The position numbers and the translations under genes are program-made. DNA of 44,830 nucleotides from an uncultured bacterium (GTDB lineage: Bacteria > Patescibacteriota > Minisyncoccia > Phycocordibacterales > UBA6065), in the NCBI GenBank assembly GCA_903842365.1, contig CAIMLU010000004.1:1-44830 (forward strand), written 5' to 3'. The notes beneath the pieces are model-generated. The model searched no databases and had not been told where the DNA came from. It saw only the letters and a list, made by a program, of their open reading frames with translations. This document shows, in pieces, positions 1 to 9,241 of this stretch. Numbering within the stretch: the first letter of the stretch is position 1; each line of letters begins with the position of its first letter.

Positions 1-55
1 CCCCTCCTTTTTTATTGCCGAATCATGCACTGTTAGTTATTTATTCCTCCTCTGC

Positions 56-61
56 TACAAT
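56..61 (+). promoter_or_regulatory. Possible -10 box for pnp
   Basis: TACAAT lies about 100 bases before the pnp start. No good -35 match is visible at the right distance. The leader that would follow contains a small hairpin, CCGAA/TTCGG at 112-125. PNPase leaders are autoregulated in enterobacteria, but nothing here proves the same. This is a weak call. Confidence 0.3.
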
Positions 62-163
62 AGAAACACTTACACATAATAAAAGTGGTCTTTGGATAGG
101 CAGGTTTGAATCCGAAATAATTCGGTGTTTCAAGTCTGAAATCTGAAGGCCACCCTACACACA

Positions 164-2317
164 ATGCAAAGTAAAACATTTTCAACCGAATTGGGTGGTA
201 AAAAATTCGAAGCAATCTTTTCTAACCTCGCCGACCAGGCGCATGGATCAGTCATCGTCCGATATGGAGAAACAGCTGTTATGGCAACAGCAGTTATGTC
301 AGCGCAAGAAAAAAAAGGTGATTTCTTCCCACTCACTGTCGACTTCGAAGAGCGTTTTTATGCGGGTGGAAAAATTGCCGGCTCACGATTTGTACGAAGA
401 GAAGGTAGACCATCAGACGCAGCAATTTTGTCTGGCCGTATTATCGACCGAACTATTCGACCGCTTTTCGATGGGCGTATCCGAAATGAAGTTCAAGTTG
501 TTATGACTGTCCTTGCTCTTGGAACCGAAGATGTAAATGTCGCGTCAGTTCTCGCTGCATCACTTGCACTCTCGACATCTGACATTCCATGGAATGGGCC
601 AGTATCAGCAGCTCGTGTTGCTATCAAAAAAGGAACTGGTGATTTAGTTGTAAACCCAACGTACGTTGAAAAAGAAGGCGAACTCACCTTTGACCTCCTC
701 GCCTGTGGTAAGGATGGGATGATTAATATGATTGAAGTTGGTTCAGATGAAGTTCTTGAATCAGTAATCACAGCAGGACTCACCAAAGCGTCAGAAATAA
801 TTGAGACACTCCAGAAATTCCAAAACGAAATCATTAAAGAGATCGGTAAAGTAAAACGCGCTGTCACCATCAAAGAAATCAGTGCAGATGTCGTCGAGCT
901 TTTCAAAACAGAAATTGAACCAAAAATGTTTGAGTACGTTTTCAGCACGACGCCAGGTAAGGCTCGAATGGGGGAATTGGCGGTATTGTGGGATACACTT
1001 GTTGCTGAAAAACTACCTGACGCTGATGGTGGTCTTGCTGCTGCATATTTGGATAACAAGATAAATGACATCATCCACAAAGAGGCGATCGAAAATGGTC
1101 GTAGGGCTGATGGCCGTGGTATTGACGAGCTCCGCCCGCTCTTTGCTCGTGTTGGTGGCATCTCGAGTATGCTTCATGGTACAGGTATTTTCTATCGCGG
1201 GGGAACACATATATTATCTGTCGCAACACTTGGAGGTCCGCAAGATGCACAGTTAATTGATGGAATGGAAGGTGAAGAAATTCGTAGGTACATGCACCAC
1301 TACAACTTCCCTCCATTTTCAACAGGGGAGACAGGACGCATTGGTGGAACCAACCGTCGCATGATCGGTCACGGAGCACTCGCAGAAAAAGCACTCGTAC
1401 CAGTACTTCCAAGTAAAGAAGAATTTCCATACGTCATTCGCGTTGTCTCAGAAGCCTTTGCATCAAACGGATCAACATCAATGGGATCGGTATGTGGTTC
1501 AACGCTCTCACTTATGGATGCTGGTGTACCTATTAAAAAACCAGTTGCAGGTATTGCGTCAGGACTCATGATGGAAACCGTTGATGGAAAATTGAAATAC
1601 AAAGTACTTACTGATATCCAAGGACCAGAAGACCATCACGGCGATATGGATTTTAAAGTTGCAGGCACTCGTGATGGCGTCACCGCAATGCAGATGGATG
1701 TAAAAGTAGAAGGTGTTCCCGTGTATGTTTTGACTGAGGCGCTCGAAAAAGCAAAAGCTGCTCGATTTAAAATCCTCGACGTCATGACCGAAGCGATTCG
1801 TGCACCCCGTGAAGCAATTTCACCACACGCTCCTCAGATTGTTTCAATAAAAATTAAACCAGATCAAATAGGTCTCGTTATTGGTGGGGGAGGTAAAACG
1901 GTTAATGAAATTAGGGAAAAGACCGGCACAGAAATCGATATTGAAGACGATGGCACTGTTTTCATTACAGGAAAAAACGGTTCAGCAGACAAGGCACGTG
2001 CAATCATCGAAGAAATGACACGTGAGTATAAAATGGGTGATACTTTTACCGGTGAAGTTGTCCGTATCGTCGACTTTGGAGCCTTTGTCAAAATAAGCAG
2101 CCGCGCAGACGGACTTGTACATATTTCGGAAATTGCTCCATGGCGAGTTGAAAAAGTGACTGATTACCTCACAATAGGAGACAAAATACCTGTTATTGTC
2201 AAAGAAGTTGACGCCCTCGGACGCATCAGCCTCTCGATTAAACGTGTTGCACCGGAACAATTTAAAGATAAACGACCAGCCACTGTAGTCGAGACACCAA
2301 AGCCAGAAACGAAATAA
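164..2317 (+). CDS. pnp: Polyribonucleotide nucleotidyltransferase (PNPase)
   Basis: Phosphorolytic 3'-to-5' exoribonuclease that degrades mRNA in the cytoplasm. The 717-residue product has the full family layout: two RNase PH cores joined by a helical linker, a KH domain, and an S1 domain. The second core carries the catalytic signature GDMDFKVAGT, with Asp494 and Asp496. The KH domain has its GGGG loop at about 574-577, and S1 spans about 625-697 with GAFV and DGLVHISEI. Length is normal for the family. The ATG at 164 begins MQSKTFS directly before the first conserved strand, and no strong ribosome-binding site is seen. In many bacteria rpsO lies just upstream, and it could be outside this window. 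Identification is firm. Confidence 0.98.
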   Translation: MQSKTFSTELGGKKFEAIFSNLADQAHGSVIVRYGETAVMATAVMSAQEKKGDFFPLTVDFEERFYAGGKIAGSRFVRREGRPSDAAILSGRIIDRTIRPLFDGRIRNEVQVVMTVLALGTEDVNVASVLAASLALSTSDIPWNGPVSAARVAIKKGTGDLVVNPTYVEKEGELTFDLLACGKDGMINMIEVGSDEVLESVITAGLTKASEIIETLQKFQNEIIKEIGKVKRAVTIKEISADVVELFKTEIEPKMFEYVFSTTPGKARMGELAVLWDTLVAEKLPDADGGLAAAYLDNKINDIIHKEAIENGRRADGRGIDELRPLFARVGGISSMLHGTGIFYRGGTHILSVATLGGPQDAQLIDGMEGEEIRRYMHHYNFPPFSTGETGRIGGTNRRMIGHGALAEKALVPVLPSKEEFPYVIRVVSEAFASNGSTSMGSVCGSTLSLMDAGVPIKKPVAGIASGLMMETVDGKLKYKVLTDIQGPEDHHGDMDFKVAGTRDGVTAMQMDVKVEGVPVYVLTEALEKAKAARFKILDVMTEAIRAPREAISPHAPQIVSIKIKPDQIGLVIGGGGKTVNEIREKTGTEIDIEDDGTVFITGKNGSADKARAIIEEMTREYKMGDTFTGEVVRIVDFGAFVKISSRADGLVHISEIAPWRVEKVTDYLTIGDKIPVIVKEVDALGRISLSIKRVAPEQFKDKRPATVVETPKPETK

Positions 2318-2360
2318 TCTATATAAACGCTCGGTTGAAGCACAAAAACAAGTTATCGCG

Positions 2361-2366
2361 TATAAT
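2361..2366 (+). promoter_or_regulatory. -10 box for the 2382 gene
   Basis: A perfect TATAAT sits 15 bases before the ATG at 2382, with a TTGAAG about 20 bases upstream of it (longer than ideal). The predicted transcript would have a leader of under 10 bases. Confidence 0.45.
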
Positions 2367-2381
2367 GAAACAACTTACGCT

Positions 2382-3782
2382 ATGGATCCTCAGAACAAAC
2401 CCCAAAAACCAACAGAACAAGCTGACGTCGCTGGACTTGAAAGCGAGGGTGTTGAGATTGTGTCTGATATAGGAGACGAAGACACCGGCCCAAAGCAAAC
2501 ACTCGAAAAAACCCAAGACGATTTACGTGAGACGCTTGCAGAAATAGAGAACGGAGACAGCGACATTTTTGCAAAAGCAAACGCTGTTCCAGCTACCGAC
2601 CCAGGAAGACCTACTGATTCAAAAGCGCCGAAAATGTACTCAGGCGCTTCACCATTTATTGCACCCAAAGAAGAACCTCGTAAGGCTCCTCTGCCTTTTG
2701 TCGCGGCACCACACGAAGGGGCGCTCTCGAGCACGGGAGGTAAGATACTTGGCACCGGACCAGCGGAAGGATTAAAGAGGCCAGTTATCGGAGCGGGTGG
2801 AAAAATAAACCTTCAAAATGCAATCGAAGGGATGCTTGGTAATACCGTCAAACCAACAGAGATACCAAGGACAGTTGTTGAAGAGCAAAAGAAAGCGTTC
2901 GAAAACTTCAACACCACCAACGATCCATCCATAAAGGCAATCCATACGTATCAATCTGACACCAAAGAAATGGTTACGACTCAGAGCATCTCGGTTGCGA
3001 AAATGGCCCTCGCAGAAGCCCGCAAAAATGAATCTGAAGGAACACCGATCGAGTACATCGACGAAGAAAAAAGAATATACAGAAAAAAAATCTTACTTGT
3101 AACACTGTCGTTCTCCCTTGTTTTTATTGGCATTGGGGCTATGGCGTATGTGTATATAACATACATTAACCCAGCACCACTCCCCACTGTAGTAAGTGTC
3201 ACCAACGTGCAATCTATTATTGAATCAGAAAAATCACAAAACGTTGATATAACAAACTCATATAGTCCGATACAGTCATTCGCAAACACGATAAGCACAC
3301 TACCAAGTAATCAAGGGATCGTAGAGAATATTAATCTCATTAAAAAAATTGATGCAGGAGAACGACTTTCCACAACTGATGAAATATTTGGAGGCAACAA
3401 CACCTCAATACCTTTTCGTGTTCTTAAAAATATTGAAGACAATAAAGTAATGTTCGGTGCACTTGTCCTCCGAAGCTCGACACCGTTTATTGTATTTAAA
3501 ATATCCTCGTTCTCGAATGCGTGGGCAGGGATGCTTGAGTGGGAAAAGACTATTGCAAAAGATCTAGAACCAATAATACGTGTAAACCGCCCTGATGCCT
3601 CAATCTCTGGTGGATTTATTGACGAGGTTATATCAAACAAAGACGCTCGTATTATTAAAGATGAACAAGGCGACATACTTCTCTATTCCTTCATTGACTC
3701 TAACACGCTCGTTATTACCACCTCGCGATCAGTTCTCAAAGAATTAGTTCGACGAGTCACGTCAGCAACAATTATTCAGTAA
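2382..3782 (+). CDS. Single-pass membrane protein of unknown function
   Basis: I do not recognise this 466-residue protein. Residues 1 to about 230 are hydrophilic, rich in Pro, Glu, Lys and Ala, and look mostly disordered. A basic stretch (YRKKILL) precedes one transmembrane helix at about 236-258. A C-terminal domain of about 200 residues then follows, with regular strand-like segments such as IPFRVLKNI and GALVLRSSTPFIVFKI. By the positive-inside rule the long N-terminus is cytoplasmic and the C-domain is outside. It has its own -10 box and a terminator after the stop, so it appears to be a single-gene unit between pnp and the zinc-finger/comM pair. A role linking cytoplasm to envelope is possible but not shown. 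Confidence 0.85.
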   Translation: MDPQNKPQKPTEQADVAGLESEGVEIVSDIGDEDTGPKQTLEKTQDDLRETLAEIENGDSDIFAKANAVPATDPGRPTDSKAPKMYSGASPFIAPKEEPRKAPLPFVAAPHEGALSSTGGKILGTGPAEGLKRPVIGAGGKINLQNAIEGMLGNTVKPTEIPRTVVEEQKKAFENFNTTNDPSIKAIHTYQSDTKEMVTTQSISVAKMALAEARKNESEGTPIEYIDEEKRIYRKKILLVTLSFSLVFIGIGAMAYVYITYINPAPLPTVVSVTNVQSIIESEKSQNVDITNSYSPIQSFANTISTLPSNQGIVENINLIKKIDAGERLSTTDEIFGGNNTSIPFRVLKNIEDNKVMFGALVLRSSTPFIVFKISSFSNAWAGMLEWEKTIAKDLEPIIRVNRPDASISGGFIDEVISNKDARIIKDEQGDILLYSFIDSNTLVITTSRSVLKELVRRVTSATIIQ

Positions 3783-3789
3783 AAAAATA

Positions 3790-3826
3790 AAAACCACCTC
3801 ATACTACCGTTTGAAGTGGTTTTTTT
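3790..3826 (+). terminator. Intrinsic terminator after the 2382 gene
   Basis: AAAACCACCTCA at 3790-3801 pairs with TGAAGTGGTTTT at 3812-3823 with one mismatch. The hairpin ends in a run of seven T. Confidence 0.85.
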
Positions 3827-3857
3827 AGATTTACCTAATTCAAAAAAGTTTTCCAAT

Positions 3858-3886
3858 TTGCAAACAAGTAATCACCCTTGTATCAT
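3858..3886 (+). promoter_or_regulatory. Promoter for the TraR-comM pair
   Basis: TTGCAA at 3858-3863 and TATCAT at 3881-3886 are separated by 17 bases. The expected start at about 3893 gives a leader of roughly 26 bases before the ATG at 3919. Confidence 0.6.
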
Positions 3887-3918
3887 GGTGGTGTTAAGAA
3901 AATAACTAAACACTGATC

Positions 3919-4281
3919 ATGATAGATATTACGAAATACGAAAAAGCTCTCCGTGCCGAACTCGAAACACTTGAAACTGAACTCAAGTCAGTGGGACACA
4001 TAAATACAGATAACCCAGGTGATTGGGAATCAGACGCAAAAGACGTTGATATTAATACATCGGATGAAGCTGACATTGCCGATAACATTAATGCATATGA
4101 ATCAAACACTGCACTCTTAAAACAATTTGAGGTACAGTACAACGACGTCAAGTCCGCACTTGAACGTATTACAAAAGGAACATACGGTTTTTGTGAAGTG
4201 TGTAAAAATCCGATTGAAGCAAAGAGGTTAAGTGCAAATGCAGCAGCACGCACCTGCCTCGAACATATGGATCAGAAATAA
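3919..4281 (+). CDS. TraR/DksA-family zinc-finger protein
   Basis: A 120-residue protein with the DksA/TraR plan: a long helical coiled-coil N-terminal half (EKALRAELETLETELKSV) and a C-terminal zinc finger. The finger reads CEVC near residue 94 and CLEH near residue 114, so the usual fourth cysteine is replaced by histidine, which can still bind zinc. Family members bind RNA polymerase through the secondary channel and tune transcription, some with ppGpp. The acidic coiled-coil-tip motif typical of DksA is not obvious, so the exact activity is uncertain. It stops two bases before comM, so the two are very likely cotranscribed from the promoter at 3858-3886. Confidence 0.85.
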   Translation: MIDITKYEKALRAELETLETELKSVGHINTDNPGDWESDAKDVDINTSDEADIADNINAYESNTALLKQFEVQYNDVKSALERITKGTYGFCEVCKNPIEAKRLSANAAARTCLEHMDQK

Positions 4282-4283
4282 AT

Positions 4284-5801
4284 ATGGGATTCTCAAAAGT
4301 CCGCAGCGCACAGATTTCGATGCTCGATGCTCATATCATCGATGTTGAAACCGACACCGCTCGCGGACTTTTTGCATTCTCGATTGTTGGTCTTCCTGAT
4401 AAGGCAGTAGAAGAATCACGTGATCGCGTCTCTGCGGCACTCAAAAATTCTGGATTTGAATCACCGAAATCATCTAACAAAAAAATAATAGTATCACTTG
4501 CACCAGCGCATGTGAAAAAAGAAGGCTCAGCTTTTGATGTAGCAATCGCCCTCGGTTATTTGCTTGCAGAAGAAATTATTACCTGTGACCCGGAAGGAAA
4601 ATTGTTTCTTGGTGAGCTATCCCTTGATGGAAAAGTCCGACCGATACGCGGAGTGCTTCCACTCGTCGCAAAAGCAAAAGCTTTGGGTTTCAAAGAAGCC
4701 TATGTGCCAAAAGAAAATGCAGATGAGGCGGCAATAGTGGAAGGCATAACCATCTATTCAATAGACGCACTTACTGACATAACAAATCATCTCGAGAGGA
4801 AAAAACATCTTGAGAAACACGTACGCGCAAATGCTCATTCAAAAATTGACCACGATGCTGATGTTGGAGACATCGCAGGAAACGAACATGCGAAACGTGC
4901 AATCACCATAGCGGCGGCAGGTGGTCATAATATTCTTCTTTATGGGCCACCTGGAACAGGTAAAACAATGCTCGCCCGTGCCCTTGCGTCAATCCTCCCA
5001 CCATTCTCATTCGACGAAATGCTTGAGGTAACAGGTATACACTCAATCGCAGGCACCCTTATAAAAAACACGGTAGACACGCCACAAATCAGGTCACCGC
5101 ACCACACGTCTTCATATGTTGCACTTGTTGGAGGGGGAACAACACCACGGCCAGGGGAAGCAACACTTGCTCACCGAGGAGTACTCTTTCTTGATGAATT
5201 TCCTGAATTCGACCGTAAGGTTATTGAGGCTCTCAGAGAACCTCTTGAGGAAGGGTTTGTAACAATTTCACGCGCAAAAGGCACAGCAAAATTTCCAGCA
5301 CGATTTATGCTCGTTGCGGCAATGAACCCATGTCCATGTGGTAATTTTGGAATAAGTGGTAAAAAATGTGTGTGTTCACCACTTTCAATTGAACGGTATA
5401 AAAAGAAAATATCAGGGCCAATTATTGATCGTATTGATATGTTTATCGAAGTTTCAAAAGTATCGCACGGTGCTGTCATCGACCACAGACGAACAGAAGG
5501 TGAAAGTGACACACTACGCAAAATAGTGACCGAAGCACGAAACAGCGCATTGAAACGAAACGGTAAACCAAACCGAGATATATCCACAAAAGAAATTGCA
5601 GCACAAACACATTTAACAAATTCAGCAAAACAAATTCTCGAGTTATCCGCACAGAAACTCGACCTATCAGCACGGGCATGTCATAGAATTATGCGACTTG
5701 CTCGCACAATCGCTGATATGGAATCAGTCAACGATGTTTCAGATAAACATATTCTCGAAGCACTTCAATACCGACCAAAACACGATTTCCTTTCCATGTA
5801 A
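4284..5801 (+). CDS. comM: ComM/YifB-family AAA+ ATPase
   Basis: A magnesium-chelatase-like AAA+ protein of 505 residues, normal for the family. ComM of naturally competent bacteria is a helicase that drives branch migration during integration of taken-up DNA. The N-terminal ChlI-like domain starts with the typical GFSKVRSAQISMLDA. Walker A GPPGTGKT is at 221-228, the Walker B region reads LFLDEFPEF, and the family motif AAMNPCPCG is followed by a conserved cysteine cluster (CVCSP). The C-terminal helical bundle is complete. The start lies two bases after the upstream stop. With the PilB-type ATPase at 37-39 kb it is consistent with a natural transformation system, though comEC is not in the window. 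Confidence 0.95.
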   Translation: MGFSKVRSAQISMLDAHIIDVETDTARGLFAFSIVGLPDKAVEESRDRVSAALKNSGFESPKSSNKKIIVSLAPAHVKKEGSAFDVAIALGYLLAEEIITCDPEGKLFLGELSLDGKVRPIRGVLPLVAKAKALGFKEAYVPKENADEAAIVEGITIYSIDALTDITNHLERKKHLEKHVRANAHSKIDHDADVGDIAGNEHAKRAITIAAAGGHNILLYGPPGTGKTMLARALASILPPFSFDEMLEVTGIHSIAGTLIKNTVDTPQIRSPHHTSSYVALVGGGTTPRPGEATLAHRGVLFLDEFPEFDRKVIEALREPLEEGFVTISRAKGTAKFPARFMLVAAMNPCPCGNFGISGKKCVCSPLSIERYKKKISGPIIDRIDMFIEVSKVSHGAVIDHRRTEGESDTLRKIVTEARNSALKRNGKPNRDISTKEIAAQTHLTNSAKQILELSAQKLDLSARACHRIMRLARTIADMESVNDVSDKHILEALQYRPKHDFLSM

Positions 5802-5836
5802 CAAAAAAACTCTATACCCTATAGAGTTTTTTTGTT
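5800..5836. terminator. Bidirectional terminator, 17-bp arms
   Basis: A perfect inverted repeat: arms 5800-5816 and 5820-5836 around a CCC loop, with A- and T-tracts inside the stem. It serves comM from the left and the LysM-M23 gene from the right. It begins on the last bases of the comM stop codon. Confidence 0.92.
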
Positions 5837-6824
5837 ACTGAAATGGGTTTCGGGCACCACGCACTTCAAAGTGGAGATGAGGTCCTGTTGATTTTCCTGT
5901 ATTTCCAAGAGCACCAATCAGATCGCCTTGATTTACAACATTACCCACAGTAACCCCAACCACACTCATGTGACTATAGAGCGTCTGTGTTCCGTTCGGA
6001 TGGCTTATAACAACATATTTTCCATACCCACCGTTATAACCAGAATCACGAGCAACAATAACCGTACCGGCAGCAGCTGCGAGAATAGGGGATCCAATTG
6101 GCACACCCGCAAAATCAATACCATTATACCCGTGGAGACCTTGAGTTTTAACACCTCCAACAAGGGGGCGGCCGTAGTATCCTTCATAATCAGGACCTGA
6201 TCCACCACGATAAGGGTTGGTGTACGTGGATTTTTTTGTTGCGGGAGTAACAATCATCGGCATTTCACCATCAGGGACAACCACTGTTGAGTTAATAACA
6301 AGTGTTGATGATGCAACAATGTCATTGAAACGCATAATATCATCGATATCAGCTTTATACTTCTTTGCAATCGATCCGATAGTATCACCCTTCTTCACGA
6401 TATGACTAATACCCGTAACTGGAAGTATAACAAGTACATCGCCTTCTTTTATTTTTCTACCAACCAAATCATTGGCCCAAGTAATGGTGTTAATTGATAC
6501 TTTAAACATCTTGGCAATATCACCAAGAGAATCGCCTTTGTGTACGGTGTAGACACTAATCGCGGTTGATTTGATATCCTCTACATCGACAATAGTTCCA
6601 ACAACGCCGGCATCTGGCATAAGCGCAACGTCATCAATAATAGAAACATCTGGTGTTTCTATTGCATCGGGGTCTATTGTATGTGCCGCAGCCAAGACGT
6701 GCATTGAACGAACAGAAATAGGTACGCTATCAACCTGAAGAGCCTCATTCGCATGAGGTCCAAATAAGTCAGATATAAAAGAAAACATTCCCGCATGGAC
6801 GACATAGGGGAAAGAAAAAGCCAC
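5835..6824 (-). CDS. Secreted LysM-M23 peptidoglycan endopeptidase
   Basis: A cell-wall enzyme with two LysM domains (YTVHKGDSLGDIAKMF and HIVKKGDTIGSIAKKY) that bind glycan, and a C-terminal M23 metallopeptidase domain. Visible M23 features are GIDFAG, YSHM and the final PHLHFEVR. In the first metal motif the usual HxGxD reads YNGID, with a histidine two residues earlier (LHGYNGID), so the ligand may be shifted. The coordinates start at a GTG, but this cuts a signal peptide in half. The frame stays open to 6917 and encodes RFFTLITLGVAFSFPYVVHA preceded by basic residues, without any ATG, GTG or TTG. The true start is unresolved. The gene is convergent with comM and divergent from the helicase gene. 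Confidence 0.9.
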   Translation of the reverse strand: MAFSFPYVVHAGMFSFISDLFGPHANEALQVDSVPISVRSMHVLAAAHTIDPDAIETPDVSIIDDVALMPDAGVVGTIVDVEDIKSTAISVYTVHKGDSLGDIAKMFKVSINTITWANDLVGRKIKEGDVLVILPVTGISHIVKKGDTIGSIAKKYKADIDDIMRFNDIVASSTLVINSTVVVPDGEMPMIVTPATKKSTYTNPYRGGSGPDYEGYYGRPLVGGVKTQGLHGYNGIDFAGVPIGSPILAAAAGTVIVARDSGYNGGYGKYVVISHPNGTQTLYSHMSVVGVTVGNVVNQGDLIGALGNTGKSTGPHLHFEVRGARNPFQ

Positions 6825-7116
6825 TCCTAACGTAATAAGTGTAAAAAACCTTGCATATGAGCCCTTTTTCGAATATTTAGAAGAAGGGGTATGTGGAACG
6901 AGTCCTGTAATATTTTTTTAAGTTACTCTGACCTACTGATTTTCAGACAATATGGCTTTGTTAAGCCATGGAAATATCGGAATATGCCTCAACACCCCTT
7001 CACTATACCTTTTATAGGTCGAGGGTCAACCGCTGCATACCCACCCTTTGTCCACATGCTAAAAAAAGGCTCAATCAAGCCATTATTATACAATTTGATG
7101 GTGAGGGCTGGGGTGG

Positions 7117-7122
7117 TATAGT
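7117..7122 (+). promoter_or_regulatory. Extended -10 for pcrA, leaderless
   Basis: TGGTATAGT gives an extended -10 whose hexamer ends six bases before the GTG at 7129. The predicted transcription start falls on the start codon itself. The 6825-7128 gap also holds the unresolved upstream end of the LysM-M23 gene; I see no other gene in it. Confidence 0.6.
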
Positions 7123-7128
7123 TGTCCC

Positions 7129-9072
7129 GTGCATTATCTTGAAACACTCAACCAAAAACAACGCGAAGCGGTAGAAGCAACTGAAGGACCACTCCTCATC
7201 CTTGCCGGAGCGGGAGCGGGAAAGACAAAAACACTTACCCACAGGATGCTCCACTTGATTCACAAAGGAGTAACACCTGGAAAAATACTTGCAATTACTT
7301 TTACCAACAAAGCTGCTAAAGAAATGCGGGAACGTGTTGGATTACTCATTGAACAAGACCCTTCTCTCAACCTACCCATCTCGTTTGACGAGCGACCATT
7401 CGTCTCAACTTTTCATTCACTAGGTGTCCATATTATACGATCGGAAGCACAAACACTTGGACTACCACGTATGTTTTCAATTTTTGATCGAAGTGATAGC
7501 AAACGCGCGATCAAAGAAGCTCTCGAACAACTTGGATACGATACCAAGGAGTTTGAACCAAACGTTGTTCTTTCAATCATATCGAAGGAAAAAGGACTAG
7601 GAGTAACCCACACAGAATACGGACAGCAGGCCGCAACGAGTTTTATGAGCGACCTTATTAAAAATGTCTGGAGGCTCTATGAAGAACGTCTCAAAAAGGA
7701 AAAAGCGCTTGATTTTGACGACTTACTTCTTAAGACGCTCAAGCTGCTTACTGAAAATACACAGGCACGGGAACGATGGCAAAATACATGGGACTACGTC
7801 CACGTTGATGAATATCAAGACACAAACAAAGTACAGTACCTCATCATGCGAGCACTTGTTGGAGATAGGAATAATATTTGTGTTGTGGGTGATGTTGATC
7901 AAAACATCTACAGTTGGCGTGGCGCGGATATTAAAAATATCCTAAATTTTGAACGTGATTTTCCAAAATCACAAATGATTCTTCTCGAAGAAAACTATCG
8001 TTCATCGAAAACAATCCTCGATGCAGCAAACGCAATCATCAAGAAAAACAAAAATCGATTTGATAAAAATTTATTCACCCAAAAAGGTGTAGGGGAGAAG
8101 ATAGCAGAATATGAAGCTTATGATGGCTCTGATGAGGCACGTTTTGTTGCTGATGAAATAAAAAAACTTGTCGATTCAGGGACAAGACCCGAGGAAATTG
8201 CAGTACTCTACCGCGCCAATTTCCAATCACGAGCAATTGAAGAAGCGTTCCTTGAACGAAATGTTCCCTACCAAGTTCTTGGCACCAAGTTCTTTGATCG
8301 AAAGGAGGTAAAAGATACATTGTCGTTCCTGAGAGCTGCAATGAACCCTGATTCACTTTCTGACATATCACGTGTCATCAACGTACCACCCCGTGGTATT
8401 GGTAAAGCAACCATTGCAAAAATATTTTCAGGGAGCGGTGAGACCCTCACCGGCACAACTGCAAAAAAATGGGAGGATTTCAAACGAATGCTCGAGGTAA
8501 TTAAAACCTCTGCTGAAACTGAAAAACCGTCTGATGTCCTGAAAAAAATTATTGAAATTACAGGCCTTGAAAAAGCATTCCTTGAATCTGGAACCGAAGA
8601 AGATGTCGAACGAGTAGGAAACATGAAAGAACTTGTGACCCTTGCGACCAAGTACGATGCATTACCACTTCTGACAGGTATTGAAAAGCTTCTCGAGGAT
8701 GCGTCGCTCCATAGCGATCAAGACGATTTAGAAGAGACACAACAAGCAACGCGCATGATGACCGTCCACTCTTCGAAAGGACTCGAGTTTGACGCAGTGT
8801 TTATTGTTGGCCTCGAACAAGACCTCTTCCCACACAAACCGATGGATAGAGATGCAAAACGAGACAATGAAGAAGAGAGGCGATTGTTTTACGTCGCAGT
8901 CACACGAGCACGAAAGAAACTGTACCTTTGTCATGCAAGTGTCCGAACTATCTATGGGTCACGTGAATTTACCGCGCCATCAGAATTTCTCTTTGACGTC
9001 CCACCAGACCTGATTCACAAAGAAGAGCGGGTTGAAACAGGAAGGGGGAGGGTTATTTATTTAGAGCTCTAA
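7129..9072 (+). CDS. pcrA: UvrD/PcrA-type superfamily 1 DNA helicase
   Basis: ATP-driven 3'-to-5' DNA helicase used in repair, in clearing recombination proteins and in rolling-circle replication. The 647 residues carry all SF1A motifs: Q-motif LNQKQREAV, Walker A AGAGAGKT at 26-33, VDEYQDTN at about 226, GDVDQNIYSWRGAD, ENYRSSKTI, MTVHSSKGLEF at about 544, and FYVAVTRARKKLYL. The protein is slightly shorter than typical PcrA (about 720) because the C-terminal tail is reduced. Start: GTG at 7129, chosen because it gives the correct N-terminus (HYLETLNQKQ) and lies six bases after a good extended -10. UvrD and PcrA cannot be told apart from sequence alone. Confidence 0.96.
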   Translation: MHYLETLNQKQREAVEATEGPLLILAGAGAGKTKTLTHRMLHLIHKGVTPGKILAITFTNKAAKEMRERVGLLIEQDPSLNLPISFDERPFVSTFHSLGVHIIRSEAQTLGLPRMFSIFDRSDSKRAIKEALEQLGYDTKEFEPNVVLSIISKEKGLGVTHTEYGQQAATSFMSDLIKNVWRLYEERLKKEKALDFDDLLLKTLKLLTENTQARERWQNTWDYVHVDEYQDTNKVQYLIMRALVGDRNNICVVGDVDQNIYSWRGADIKNILNFERDFPKSQMILLEENYRSSKTILDAANAIIKKNKNRFDKNLFTQKGVGEKIAEYEAYDGSDEARFVADEIKKLVDSGTRPEEIAVLYRANFQSRAIEEAFLERNVPYQVLGTKFFDRKEVKDTLSFLRAAMNPDSLSDISRVINVPPRGIGKATIAKIFSGSGETLTGTTAKKWEDFKRMLEVIKTSAETEKPSDVLKKIIEITGLEKAFLESGTEEDVERVGNMKELVTLATKYDALPLLTGIEKLLEDASLHSDQDDLEETQQATRMMTVHSSKGLEFDAVFIVGLEQDLFPHKPMDRDAKRDNEEERRLFYVAVTRARKKLYLCHASVRTIYGSREFTAPSEFLFDVPPDLIHKEERVETGRGRVIYLEL

Positions 9073-9094
9073 AAAAGCAGAGAGTGGCATACAG

Positions 9095-9136
9095 AAAAAG
9101 AGAGGGGTTTTGCTTCGCAAAACCCCTCTCTTTTTT
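9095..9136 (+). terminator. Terminator after pcrA
   Basis: Arms 9095-9112 and 9118-9135 form a nearly perfect stem closed by a short CTTCG turn, ending in six T. It lies between pcrA and rsmA, so rsmA needs its own promoter. Confidence 0.88.
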
Positions 9137-9230
9137 CCACACACACCTCCAACAATCAATGTTTTTGTTATTAACTGTAACGCATCAACCTTAGCCATCG
9201 GTTTGCCTTTCCTATTAAAATCGAATACCG

Positions 9231-9236
9231 TAGAGT
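9231..9236 (+). promoter_or_regulatory. Candidate -10 for rsmA
   Basis: TAGAGT ends five bases before the ATG at 9242. An alternative is TACCGT at 9226-9231, 17 bases after TTGCCT at 9203-9208. Either choice puts transcription start at or very near the ATG. Confidence 0.4.
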
Positions 9237-9241
9237 TATTC

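Noticed and set aside
493-1161. Long antisense open frame in pnp
   Set aside because: A shadow of the pnp coding frame, with low-complexity Ser/Ala-rich translation.
6891-7174. Short open frames between the LysM-M23 and pcrA genes
   Set aside because: Overlapping frames without family similarity that run into the pcrA promoter and start.
9110-9241. N-terminal extension of RsmA by 44 residues
   Set aside because: It lies over the pcrA terminator arm and adds residues absent from the family; the ATG at 9242 gives the conserved start.
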